From contig OX381714.1 of the NCBI GenBank assembly GCA_947462335.1, positions 59,007,800 through 59,071,799 of the forward strand: a stretch of 64,000 nucleotides of DNA, read 5' to 3'. Position 1 is the stretch's first letter. Each line of letters opens with the position of its first letter. Shown piece by piece: positions 1-9,800 of the stretch. A program made the translations under genes and the position numbers. The stretch is from Harmothoe impar. Lineage: Eukaryota > Annelida > Polychaeta > Phyllodocida > Polynoidae. The notes under the pieces were generated by a model. That model saw only the letters and a list, made by a program, of their open reading frames with translations. It ran no database searches and was not told where the DNA came from.

Positions 1-768
1 AGGGATTCCACTAGCAGGGAAGGATTCTGCTAGACTCTAAAATAACACACCCACAGATAATCAAAATGCTCCAGACCTTAGTCTCTGGTGGCTATCCCCG
101 GTTAGTCATAGGGACATTGGTCAGGTAGGACCAAGTGCTATTCAAAGATGACTGAGGCAAAACAGAATATATATGTCACGCGCGATATCGGAATTTGCGC
201 AATATCGGAACTCCTACATGGTCATAAAATATATCATAAAATATATCAATATACCCCTCAAACAGATAGGTAGGACAAGAAAAATATCTGCAAGGGGGTT
301 ATTTTTTGTATCATCTGGGGCCCAGGCAGCCAAAGCTCCAATGTTTTGTCACAGCAGAGGCATTTCTGCCACACCTTATTCACAGCTACATACAGGTGTG
401 ACATGCATGTGGGTTATCCCTTACTGTTTTCACACTTCCAAAATGCAGTACAGCATCCTCAAACATCATTGAAATATATATTTATATTCTATTTCTGTAT
501 GTACAGTAAAAACAGGTAGGAATTCTGAAACTGTGCAATCTAACTATGGTACAATTCCGGAATTGCCCTGCGCGGTTCCGGAATTGTACAGGGGCAATTC
601 CGGAACTGTACAGATTCTGATTCTGCGCCTGACATATATATGACTTATGGCCTACTCTAAAGGACTTAGTCTAAAACCTATTGAAATGGAGAAGACCTGG
701 CAGTAGGTACTGTTGACTGATTTATTACCCTTTCTGGAGCCTAAAGATTATCAGTGCATAGCACTCAC
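1..768. other. Intron sequence with a palindromic repeat
   Basis: No exon is visible. Between about 155 and 650 the ends form a loose inverted repeat (GAATATATATGTCACGCGC against GCGCCTGACATATATATG). Inside, 550-620 alternates ATTCCGGAATTG and CAATTCCGGAA blocks. This looks like a small foldback repeat. Confidence 0.4.
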
Positions 769-997
769 CTGAGCCTGAAGGTGGTTCCGACATCTCATAT
801 TTAGCGCGGAAGCCCTCGTACCAGGTTGACACAGTGAGGGCAGTGAAGATCACACTCATCTCCCTCCCTGAACTCACGAAGACCAAATCGGGATTCTTCT
901 GGTAGCCACAGATCTCTGTGCGGCTCATCATATCTTCAGTGTTGTTATCAGGGACATCAGTGGCGTTAGGTAAAGACACCTGAAGCGCACCCGTCAC
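769..997 (-). CDS. Host gene exon: CUB domain, second half
   Basis: The 229-bp exon follows ATTATAG| in phase 0 and ends at GGCTCAG|GTGAGT in phase 1. The peptide shows the CUB end pattern: a Cys-Gly, then Val-x-Ser-Ser-Gly-Arg-x-Met, then Gly-Phe-x-Ala-x-Tyr (FVSSGREMSVIF ... EGFRAKYE). It joins the exon at 12792 in frame. The gene continues leftwards beyond the window. Confidence 0.85.
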
Positions 998-1049
998 CTA
1001 TAATATACACATATATGAGATACATAGAGAAAAGTCCACAAGTTTGAGT

Positions 1050-1760
1050 CTATTAACAGGTTTATTTCATGAGGTGACCTCCGGCTGTATTTCATGTAGG
1101 CCAATAAAATGCAGCCCGAGGACCCCGAATGAGTTGACCTTTGTGTTTGTGTTTTACCACTGTTGATTCAAATTGTCCAAATTATAATAAAGAGGAGCCT
1201 AAAATGGGTTTTCTCTATCCAATTCAAATGTAAAAATACACCATTTTTGATGATGTCACAGGCCATGAAATACAGAAGAGGGTCATTTCACAGGGGGTGA
1301 AATATGATACTTGGTTAGATCAATTGGGCAGCCGTATTCCATAAGAAATAAATGAGTACAATTGGATTCTTGGTAGCAGACCCCCATGAAATAAAATAGA
1401 CTAATGCCAACGCCCATTGATACCATCGCTGGCGTATTTCACAGGTGGGGGCTAGGGTCATCTCCCACAAAGCAGCAGGCTCAGTGGCAAATGCCCCTTC
1501 CCCTACAATTGTTCTTGGTCCATCAAATACAGCCACATTGTATTGGATGGAGAGTATTGGATATGGCATTCCTATGGGGTGTTTCACAAGGGGAAAATAG
1601 ATAAAATTCATTTAACATGTTTTCTAAGGCCAACTTAATATCACCCAATGATAATCTTATCTTATAATTGTATCTATGGTCATATTCTTATAATTAGATA
1701 CAATTAAAGATAATAATGCAGCTTGTGAAACTGACATTTGGTTAAAGTAAGTCAACCTTA
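1050..1760. repeat. Dispersed repeats in the CUB intron
   Basis: Bases 1065-1280 are a diverged copy of the repeat at 52190-52470. Shared landmarks are a 'tatttcatgaggtgacct' start and a central 'gatgatgtcacaggcc' (52.4 kb copy: 'gatgacgtcacaggcc'). Bases 1575-1760 contain GTGTTTCACAAG and CTTGTGAAAC ends resembling the MITE family at 20.2 and 21.2 kb, with an AT-rich palindrome (about 1645-1715). Confidence 0.5.
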
Positions 1761-1780
1761 AAAACCATTTAGCATTAATC

Positions 1781-2285
1781 AGTAGTATTGTTTGTATCGG
1801 AATGGGACTATGCTTAAGTACTGTTTATTACTCATTGGACTTGCAGCCAATCAGAGGCCTCCATTTGACCGGAAGTGACCATTGCCATGGTAACGTGACC
1901 TAGTTAGGCTCTCAGCCAATCAGAGGCCAGCATTCTAGGTGACCTACTGACCTACTTAGTGACTCTCAGCCAATCAGAGGCCGGCATTCTGGTAACCATG
2001 GTAACGTGACCTAATTAGCGACCACGTGACTCTTTTGTTTGTAAACAACACCACGTGCCACGTGACATGTCACGTGACGTGTTTGTTTGTAAACAAACGT
2101 GACCTAATTATGGGATTAGTGAGAGCACGTGACTCTATTTTTTTTGTTTTGTAAACATGTCGACGATGAGCTGATTAGTTTTTCAGATAACTTATGTATG
2201 AAAATAAAAACACAACAAAATAACTCATTTTCATTTCTATTATTCACATTTCAAATCATTCTTTTTCACACACAAGTTTATGTCT
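1781..2285. repeat. Left terminal inverted repeat of element 1
   Basis: About 0.5 kb matches the inverse complement of 10310-10894. Its outer part has three modules with a CCAAT-box-like AGCCAATCAGAGGCC (about 1847, 1913, 1968), GTAACCATGGTAAC palindromes, several CACGTG E-box palindromes (2025-2130) and forkhead-like TTTGTTTGTAAACAAA blocks. The inner part is AT-rich. Confidence 0.85.
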
Positions 2286-2562
2286 TTTTCTTCTTGTTCT
2301 TCGATTTGCAACCCAACAGACCGCGAAGCCTAGCCTCGCCACTCTCACACCCACCACTCTTGTTCTCCAACATACATTGCACCACTTCCAGCACCATTTC
2401 GGCAAGGCAGTAAACCTTTGCTTGCATGAAACGACAATCATCGCAGCACCCCACTTCTGTCACAACATCAGCATCGCGAGCCTCTGACTCACTGTCCGGT
2501 CGCTCAGCTTTGGACTTTTGCTCATTTGCATGACGCATTTCTTCGGGTTTCTTGTTCGACAT
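2278..2562 (-). CDS. Small charged/Cys-containing ORF at the left end of element 1
   Basis: A 94-codon open frame starts MSNKKPEEMRHANEQK, has a Cys-rich middle (GCCDDCRFM) and a Lys-rich end. It overlaps the out-of-frame tail of the protease gene. Its 3' half is repeated in inverse orientation at the right end of element 2 (about 44,930-45,060), so part of it belongs to the terminal-repeat zone. I do not recognise it. It may not be a real gene. Confidence 0.35.
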   Translation of the reverse strand: MSNKKPEEMRHANEQKSKAERPDSESEARDADVVTEVGCCDDCRFMQAKVYCLAEMVLEVVQCMLENKSGGCESGEARLRGLLGCKSKNKKKKT

Positions 2563-2908
2563 GCTTCAATTAGGAAATGAACGCAATGAGGTCCACAGGT
2601 GTCAGCAGAGGTGTCTTGGAGTTGGACACGGTTTCTTTGCCATTGAACGGAGCAGAGCAGTTCAGGAAGGACAAGAACTCCCCACTCAGCGGCGGTAAGC
2701 CGAAGGAATCAAAGTAGTACACTTCACCAGTCCTCGACACGTAAAACGCCACCCAATGCTGACCTGGTAAATTTTGAGGATCTGTGTTGCTCACGAAACA
2801 AGTGTCCTTGATAGGGTGCTTTAGAATGGTGTCACAAGAGAAAACACCTAGGAAACAATGTTTTGTGTGAACGTTTTCCTTCAACAAACTTATTTCAAGC
2901 GTATTCAT
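2452..2908 (-). pseudogene. Adenain-like cysteine protease (element 1), frameshifted
   Basis: Polinton PRO genes encode a cysteine protease related to adenovirus adenain, which matures capsid proteins. The frame from Met 2908 carries the catalytic-His motif GQHWVAFYV (about residue 60) and the acidic motif VYYFDSFGLPP. The catalytic-Cys motif, DTCGPHC, lies at about 2591-2620 in another frame. A one-base loss near 2650 separates the two parts. The order His, acidic residue, Cys and the short length fit adenain. The frame after the break runs on to about 2452. It follows the capsid gene by 60 bp. Confidence 0.8.
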
Positions 2909-2967
2909 ACGCTACCACCGTCACACCGTCTTCAGTTCATGTGGTAGTCGGTGATGGGATGGTGATC

Positions 2968-3680
2968 TCAGGTCAGCTCGACGACGTTGTCGTACACCAA
3001 GTAGAGTAGCACCGTTGTGGTCTTCGCTAACGCCGTGCGGAAACTGACCTCCACCCTCAGCTGACCCGCCTTTATAAGGTTGACGAGACACCCGTCGTGC
3101 AACCTGTCTGGGGTTAGATCGAGGGGGAACACGGTGTAACCGTTCGGGAAATCGTCGTATGAAATACCACAGGAGCGCGCGCCCTCGTACATCCCCGTTT
3201 CCGTGTGTTGTGCTAGGTACTCTCTCACTGCCGTCTTTTTCGTAAAGTCGGGGACGTAGGCGTCGTTCGGCACCTTCTGATCGTTCACTGTCATTTGAAG
3301 CGAGCTGATGTCGTAATGCTGCATCTTGAACGGGTTCTTCAGGTAATTACCGCTGAAGGCGTCGTGGTTCAGGAAGCAAATCATCATCGACTTGGGTGGC
3401 TGGCCTGTGTTGGAGTGCGTGTGATCTCTGTTTCCTCCAGGGATGGCGTACGTCGTCACCTCCACTCTGTTGACCGGGTAGTCAAAGGGTCCATGTTCTA
3501 TGACAGCTCTTTCATGCGTTTCCGCCACAGAATCCGCTACCAGCACTCATCGCACAAAGAGCTTCCCTTTGTAGATCTTGAATTTGAAGCCTGCGTCAGC
3601 GGCGCACATGAGATAGAAAGAGGGGGCCGCCTGTTTGAGAGTGAGATTGATTTCCGTCTCTCCAACGATCAATTTCGGTT
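2968..3680 (-). pseudogene. Major capsid protein (hexon-like), C-terminal remnant (element 1)
   Basis: The frame 3546-2968 resembles the C-terminal part of Polinton double-jelly-roll capsid proteins, often annotated in animal genomes as F54H12.2-like. It has YTVFPLDLTPD, then the end motif VLLYLVYDNVVEL. A second frame, 3690-3549, holds the preceding part and is separated by a stop/frameshift at about 3547. The N-terminal half is missing: compared with element 2, about 0.88 kb (30485-31360 there) has been deleted, fusing this remnant to the penton gene at about 3680. Confidence 0.8.
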
Positions 3681-4726
3681 TCTTAAGTAGACGCGGACCT
3701 CGTCCAAACTCTTGGATTTCAAGGGGAAATAATCCAAATGTGGAAAACTGATAGCCGCCATCCCACTTCGATTCTTTCCAGTTCTGTCCACCGCGACGCA
3801 GCGTAACAGAGGCACTTGCATGTCACCCACATGTCTCTCCTCGATGATGTCGGTGTACACGTACACAGAGTACACGCCTCAGAAGCGGTGCATCATGTAG
3901 ACGCCGGTGGTCGTCGCATCGAAATGAGTCTTCGCCCCAAAGCCTAGAATGTCCGCCAGATGATCAGTGAGGAGGAGGCAAGTGAGGAGGAGGCAAGTGT
4001 GTCTCGGCTGGTCGACGGTGACGCGTCTCGTCATCCCGTCGTACAAGAAGATGGACTTCTCGCGGATCAGGAAGCTATCACCCACTAGTCTATCCGTCAT
4101 GATCTTATTCAAGCGCTGGATGAAGTGGGCATTGTTTCCGGTGAAAATAGGGGGTTAAGGGAACATGTTCGGCAGAAAGGAGCGCACATTCATATTTTGC
4201 TCCATTCGTGCAACCATACTTTTTGCCTGGGTGCTCGTTTCCTCCTGCTTACGGGTCGCGGACAGGAACTGCTTGTATACGGTGTTGGTCTGTTTCAAGT
4301 CGACGTCTCTTTTGAACTTTTTTCTTCCCCCTTTCACACACTGCTCTTGCACCGTGTCTGGTGTCTTTTGCATGACATAACGCGCCTCTGTCTCATTTAG
4401 CGGGTTAGCGCTCAAGAGCAACCTCTTCAGACCGATCAGCTGGTTCACTTTGGCCCAGTCCACCTCGGGGGGATCTTTCTTGCCGTGTTTCTTGTTATCC
4501 AAAACTCTTTTTGCCTCAGCCAGTGAACCCTTCATGCGCAGAGGAAGAACCATGATCATATCGTCGTCTTGAACGTTGCTCCATTCTGTGGGGAGGATGA
4601 TCTCACTCAGAGCAGCTTCGTACGGTTCGGTCAGAAGGAGCGGCGAGTCGAAGTGAGTTCAGAAAGACGTCAAGCTGTTGTCAGGGTAATACTCCATAGA
4701 GCTGTTGCTAGGTAGGGTGATGTTCA
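3681..4726 (-). pseudogene. Penton / minor capsid protein (element 1), broken
   Basis: The Polinton penton forms the capsid vertices. The start at 4726 reads MNITLPSNSSMEYYPDN, a typical opening (LPSNsS then PdN), followed after 22 codons by an in-frame TGA. Frame 4559-4155 carries the basic middle part and 4112-3669 the C-terminal part, with the motif VYVYTDIIEERHVGD and PLLRCVAV, as in Polinton minor capsid proteins. Frames change at about 4155 and 3880. An in-frame repeat of an AGTGAGGAGGAGGCA unit sits at 3965-4000. The last about 45 residues are lost in the deletion at 3680. Confidence 0.8.
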
Positions 4727-4734
4727 TTTTTTCT

Positions 4735-5790
4735 ACGTGATTTTTTTGACAGGAATCCACTCGTTGAACTTGTTGTCGTAACCAAACCAATGCACGAAAG
4801 CCAGCTCTTTGCCATCCACGGTCTTGCGATGCAACACCTCGTCTATCAGGTAAGTCTTGTCGTAATGAGTCTTTTAGACCTTCTGAACCTCCTCAGGGTA
4901 GAACACGCCCTTTATCTCCTCACCGCTGTCGTCTTCTAGCTCGAACCCTCTGCTTCCCAACGTTTTAGCAACGTTCATCACTTCCTCGTGCCAGTTTCCC
5001 TCGTGCCCTTTGTCAAAGGCGCCATAAGTTCTCAACATCCGAACTCTGTCACCCGGAGCGATGACATCTGCGGTGGACGTCTTTTTTTTTTTTTGATATT
5101 CATTGATTTGTTTCTTAGTGGGGACATCTTGTCTGTAGAAAACCCTTTCGCTATTTTCCGAGCTGACGTCAGCGGGCGCCATTTTCAACGTTTTGTGGTG
5201 AGTGCGATTGTAAGAAGACACTACATCATCCAGTACGTCTATGTAGTGATATTTGCGCTTGTGTGTGAAATAGCGCCACAGCTTCTCCTTCAGACTTCGG
5301 TTCAAGCGCTCCACTAGACTAGCTTTGATCTCGTCGTTCTCGCCTGTGAAAAACTCTATGCCCTCGCTGCTCAGGTGATCTTGGAAGATCTTGTTGAGAA
5401 ACTCTTTCCCTTTGTCTGTCTGAACGGAGCGCGGTTGTCTCTCCGCAGCTCATGGTTTGGAACGCCTCGCTGACAGCCGCGCCGCTTTTGTATTTGGTGG
5501 GAGCGGCCCATGCATACCTGGAGAAAACGTTGATCGCCGTCACCACGTATTGGAAGCCACCGTTGTGAGACGCCAAAGCTTGCATGTCCATCAGATCTAA
5601 CTGCCACTGATTGCGCCGGTTATCGTCTTGTTCCTTGCGTATTTTCTCCGAATGGGTTTATGTTTAGTGTAGGCGTCCAGTGACACCAAGGCATCTCGGA
5701 TGACAGCCGGGTCTTGGTGGCGAAAATGATGTTTCTGGAGTTTGGTGACACTAGTGAAACTGGAGGGTGCTTTGACGTTGGTTTATTTAG
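4735..5790 (-). pseudogene. Retroviral-type DDE integrase with C-terminal chromodomain (element 1)
   Basis: Polinton integrases insert the element and make the 6-bp target duplication. The first catalytic Asp is in LMDMQALASHNGG (about 5590). The second is in a QTDKGK-like segment near 5415, in a shifted frame. The Glu is in VERLNRSLKEKLWRYF at the head of the frame starting 5314. Frame 5314-4874 gives the rest of the core and a basic linker. After a stop at 4874 the sequence still encodes a chromodomain-like tail (YLIDEVL, then EWIPVKKIT). At least two frameshifts and one stop break it. The tail ends about 10 bp before the penton start. Confidence 0.85.
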
Positions 5791-5832
5791 CTATAACACG
5801 CCTCTTTTCTTTTTCCTTCTTGGTCAGTTTCT

Positions 5833-6809
5833 TCACTGACTAAACCATGAGGGTGGGGAAGCGTTGAAGTTTGCTTGGCCACTGCGCGGTTTCTTTTTCT
5901 TTCTTCGATCACCCGTTCTGCTGGTGGAGCGGGGAGTATACTGCTCCGCGTAGTAGCGCGACAGCGGCCTGTTTGACGGTGATGATCTGTTGGTAGTCGG
6001 AGTTTGGAAATTGTCGTCGTCGTTGTCGTCAGAAGCGCCACCAAAGTGGAAGGGGGTGGCCGCCGCACCGATCTCTGCTGCTGTCTCTTCTTCTGTGTTG
6101 GAGCTCACTCGTTTCTCTCCTCTGTCGCCAGCTCTCATGTTCGTAGGTCTCTTGGGACTGCTCGCTTTATACAACAGGTTACCAATCAAGGAGCCAGTGG
6201 GATCTTCCGCGCGCAGCACCTATTTGAATGGAGTGTAGCCTGCGGGTCTCTCCACCCTCTTCCTGTGCCCACTGATGTCATTCAGTAAGTCCACTATGTT
6301 AATTCTACGGGCGGGATCTGTTTTTTTACCCAACATCTCGCGCACCGTACCATCCTCGTTCCACTTGACCGAGGTGGCGTTTTGCAATCTCTTATACAGC
6401 TTGGTGGTGGGGACGCGTTTCTCCTGCGGAACTTGTCTGAGCAAACCCTTTAGCAGGGAGACGTGGTGTTCACCAGTCTGATGAGGTGGTGGCGAGGGGG
6501 AGTAGGATGTCGGGATGTTGTGGTTGTTGGGATTCGCGAGAAAAAATTGCAACCTATTCAACAACTTTCGGTATTTCAACATTTTCTCTCGCGATTCCAA
6601 AGTAGGATCGTTCAACACTAAGTCCAAGTCCCTGTAGATAAACTGTAGCATCTGGTGTAATGCTGCGTTGAGATGAAGGGATTGTTCTGCCTGTCTGTAG
6701 TAATAGGGCATATTGGAAGGTAGGCCTGTGACGCTTTCCCTTTCGAGAGCGTGTCAGGATCCACGAGCGCCAAGCGTTTGTAGTGTTGTTGCTGCTCTGA
6801 GTCCGTCAT
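5833..6809 (-). pseudogene. Conserved Polinton hypothetical protein H (element 1)
   Basis: Frames 6809-6720, 6711-6220 and 6219-5833 are consecutive pieces of one protein of about 320 residues with small frame breaks. The opening has HYKRLALVDPDTL. The middle has KLYKRLQNA, a Trp-Asn-Glu-Asp-Gly stretch, and INIVDLLND, then a stretch ending LIGN. This order is familiar from uncharacterised Polinton-associated proteins in invertebrate genomes. The C-terminal third is acidic, then basic, and low complexity. Function unknown. It lies between integrase and protein X. Confidence 0.65.
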
Positions 6810-6838
6810 GGGGGTAGCGGTGGTGGTGCAGGAATGAG

Positions 6839-7178
6839 GTGTCTCACATACGGAGAATGCTTTTTATAAGCGGTAAGGCCATCCCTATGAGAGCTGGAAT
6901 GAGGAAACCTCCCTTGTGTACCAAGACGCTTCTCTTTCTTTTGATGGAAGTCGATTTTTTGCTAACCTCCCTCAGCACATCGGCGGATTCTCGAAGACTG
7001 TCCAGTTGTTTGTCTCGCTGAGTGGAATGTTTCCCTCCGGTAAATTCTGACAGATCTCGCTCAACGCCGTGATCAAATCATCGCTTCCAGAGCCTATTAA
7101 ATGCTCGCAATCCTCTGTCGAGCACTTAGCTAAGTGCTTAAGAGTGCCATAGTGTCTTCCGAGTCGATGAGAAGCCAT
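6839..7178 (-). pseudogene. Small basic protein, adenovirus core-protein-X-like (element 1)
   Basis: Met 7178 opens MASHRLGRHYGTLKHLAK. A conserved stretch, ITALSEICQNLPEGNIPLS, is followed by a frameshift. The remaining basic part ends in a Gly-Gly-Phe-Leu segment and a hydrophobic end. A short protein with 'LSEI..N.L.G.IPLS', then 'LV..GGFL.PAL', is a recurrent neighbour of Polinton and adintovirus capsid genes and has been compared with adenovirus core protein X. That comparison is from memory. The element 2 copy is longer in frame. Confidence 0.5.
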
Positions 7179-7180
7179 TG

Positions 7181-7885
7181 CTACTGCTTTCTCTTTCTCT
7201 TTTTTTTGTCTAGCGGTACGAATACGAGCTGATCGTAAATAGATGTCAAAGAGGAGCGTATTCTCAGATCGTCGGGTGTTGTCTGCTTAAAGTCCAGGAG
7301 GAGGTATGAGTGAGGACGCTTGAGTTCGTGCGTAAATATACTAGAGAGAGCCGTCGCGTTGGAGGGAAACACCTGTCGAGACAGACTCGCTATTTGCCCC
7401 ATGTCACTCGAGTTCTTGAAAACGATCATGTAGTGAGCGTTCAGACTCATAGTTCGAAAGTTGACGATTTCTGGAACAGGTTCTGAGTGATTTATATGAC
7501 GCTCACGTTCCAGTGATGAGAGTATTTGGTCAGCTACCACTTGCTGATTTGAACTACTCATCAGTAGAGTGTGCGGTCGTAGATCACCTTCTGCTCCTCC
7601 TCCCACGTCTCCCGCAATAGACTCTTTGCTAGGAAGACCTTCTCTGAATTCCATGCCGTACTGATTTTGCATTTTTTCAAACAGGGGTTGCCACCCGCCG
7701 TTATGGTAAAAGATCTTTTCCACTAGTGGCGTGACCAAATTCTTCACGTCCCTCAGAAATCGATCCACCAAGCGCGATTTTCCACAACCGGAGGGACCGC
7801 TGATAATACAACTGAAGGGTCCTTGTAGTCGAGGGTCGAAATGTATTTCCGTGAAGGGTATGCTTTTACCACTCGATATTTTTTA
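7181..7885 (-). pseudogene. FtsK/HerA-type genome packaging ATPase (element 1)
   Basis: This ATPase pumps DNA into the capsid. Walker A, GPSGCGKS, lies at about 7785-7808, after HFDPRLQGPFSC. The C-terminal landmarks MSLNAHYMIVFKN, SRQVFPSNA and YLLLDFKQTTPDDLRIR are typical of the Polinton enzyme. The frame is open from 7885 to 7181, but the only Met (7771) lies after Walker A, so the start is lost or upstream. Compared with element 2 it has a 15-bp in-frame loss near 7560 that removes the Walker B Ile-Ser-Asp-Asp-Leu. From about 7550 to 7450 the open frame is not the original one, and the sensor motif ITQNLF is in another frame after a stop. Confidence 0.85.
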
Positions 7886-8096
7886 TTCTATTTTATCTTA
7901 TTTTATTTTATTATTTGCAGCACGCGTTATAGAGTCCACCTGTCTGTCTGTCGACGTTTGGTGACGAGTGGTTGTAAGGGACCGCTGGTGGTGAGTTTTA
8001 TTCACACCAACATCACCAGCAACAGCAGTAGTCTTTTTTCTTTTTCTTTTTCTTATTTTTGCGATATATTCTATTTTCACTTAATGTCCATAAAAG

Positions 8097-8129
8097 ATTG
8101 TATCAGACTCCGGAGGAGTCTGATACAAT
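8097..8129. repeat. Perfect hairpin between U and ATPase genes
   Basis: A 15-bp perfect stem (ATTGTATCAGACTCC and its complement) surrounds a 3-base loop. It lies downstream of gene U and upstream of the ATPase. The element 2 counterpart (about 37233-37255) is decayed to a short imperfect stem. It could shape the transcript end or act in DNA. Confidence 0.7.
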
Positions 8130-8220
8130 TATTTATTTAAAAAAAAGAGGAAGAGGGGGAGGAGCAGGGGGGGAGAGGAGGAGGAGGGGGCGCAGATCAA
8201 TCTTCTTTTTTTTTGATCAT

Positions 8221-8863
8221 TTAGGCAAAGCTTGTCGCTTTGCCGCTTTCTTTTTCCTTTTCTTCTGACGCGATCACATCTAAGAAGCAATAAGCGGTGC
8301 GAATGGTGTGGTGACAATCACAAATTGAAGTGTATGCTTTAAACGGATGCGTTCCTTTCTTCTTCAATTCGGTTACACTGTAATACACAGGATAACAAGT
8401 GAGGACATCAAAACGTTTTGAGATCATGTTTACATCGACCACCACGCGCCCCCCCCTGAGTGGGAGCCGCGGTAACCCCCAAATAACCGATGTGGTCATC
8501 GAATCGTTTCATAGCACTCATTCTCACAGTATTATAGTAGGGAGAGAAGGAGGAGTGCGCTTTGTTTTCATGAAACGCCCAACGAGTGGGTTCCCTGTGG
8601 GTGGCTATCAAACATTGTCAGACTGAAGACTGTTCTTTGAAGATAGCTCTTGGCCATTTCTCTATGTTTTCTTTTTCCGCTCTTGTTACACCTCCCGCGC
8701 ATTTGCTTTTCATGAGAATCTCATACGCTTCAAGAGAAGCGTGATTCTGAAGTATGTGACGTTCACTACTTTCAGATAAAAAAATAGCTAGGGAGCTGCG
8801 TTGTAGAGAAGGAGGAGGAGGAGGAGAAGAAGAGACTTGTCCGCGCGTCCTCTCGAGTGCCAT
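8221..8863 (-). pseudogene. Unknown conserved protein U (element 1)
   Basis: Three consecutive frames are each alignable to element 2. From Met 8863: low-complexity Ser/Pro, then IFLSESSERHILQNHASLEA, ending at 8618. From 8611: RWAFHENKAHSS, then SAMKRFDDHIGYLGVTAAPT. From about 8460: VVVDVNMISKRFDVLTCYPV, then FKAYTSICDCHHTIRTAYCF and a Lys-rich tail ending 8221. The protein would be about 215 residues. I do not recognise the family. Conserved Cys/His residues in the last part could bind metal. It is the first minus-strand gene, where a replication gene might be expected. Confidence 0.5.
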
Positions 8864-9164
8864 ATTTTTTCTCTCCAAAAAAAAAAAAGAGTGAAAAAAA
8901 GAAGAAAAAAAAGAAAAAAAAAAAAAGAGTGGACTCAGCTCAGATTTCCTCCTGGAGTGTAAGTGACGGCGGTGGCGACGGCGACGACGGTGTGGTGGTA
9001 GCGGTGACGGTGGTGGTGGTGGTGGTGATGGTGGTTGTAGTAGTGGTGAGAGTGTGTGTGGAAAGAAAGTAAATGTCCGCCTTTTCATATGAGTAATGAG
9101 AGCGAGATCTAATCCCGTTTTGACCTGGTGTATGATGATGAAAGAGAAACAAAACCCCAATCCC

Positions 9165-9545
9165 ACTTTCGGCTGGATCCCCTCCACCTCTGCTCGATCG
9201 ACATGAGAGGAGTGTCCTTACTGTGATAATTGGTGTAATGCACATCAGCTGTATAAAAGATTATGGGATCATGGGTGTGACTGTGTATACAATAAACTAC
9301 AGGGGGTGGTGAGTGTAACTAACCCCTCTCCCCTCCCCCGAGACGTGTGCGCGTGTGTGTGGTAAGATCCCAGTTTCACCTGGATCCCTTCACCTCTGAT
9401 CCATCGACATGAGAGGGGTGGTTCAAACAGAGCCCCGACTGTGATAATTGGTGTAATTGGTTTAATGCGCGTCAGCTGTATAAAGGATTAGGGGATCATG
9501 GGGAGTGAGTGTGTATACCAAAAACTGCAGGGGAGGAGTGTTGAA
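9165..9545. repeat. Tandem TATA-bearing modules upstream of the alanine-rich ORF (element 1)
   Basis: Two direct copies (about 9176-9310 and 9385-9535) share TCACCTCTG, CGACATGAGAGG, GACTGTGATAATTGGTGTAA, and CAGCTGTATAAA(A/G)GATTA, followed by GGGATCATGG and an ACTACAGGGG-like end. The TATAAA box faces right. Element 2 has the same two modules, now separated by the Ngaro insertion. Confidence 0.65.
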
Positions 9546-9659
9546 CAAGAGGTGTGCGTGTGGTAAGCAACTTAAGGCTGAACAAAATCTGAAAATGAGC
9601 GAGTTAATCTCCTCCTCCTACTGTGAGGATGAGTTGGCAGCTGAAAATCGGTTTAAGAG

Positions 9660-9800
9660 GAGTAGGGGTATATAAGGGAGAGTGAAACCAAGGCTCACTC
9701 ACACACTTCCACCAGCTTCATCATCGGTCGCACCGACCGCTGTACTACTACTACTACTACTACCACTACTACAGACTATCAACTCTCAGGTAACGGTGAC
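9660..9800 (+). promoter_or_regulatory. Probable promoter and 5' leader of the alanine-rich ORF (element 1)
   Basis: GGTATATAAGGGAG at about 9667 is a strong TATA box, about 125 bp before the ATG at 9801. The leader (GTGAAACCAAGGCTC, CACCAGCTTCATCATCG) is conserved at 44200-44260 in element 2. A CTACTACTA microsatellite lies at 9741-9775. Confidence 0.5.
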
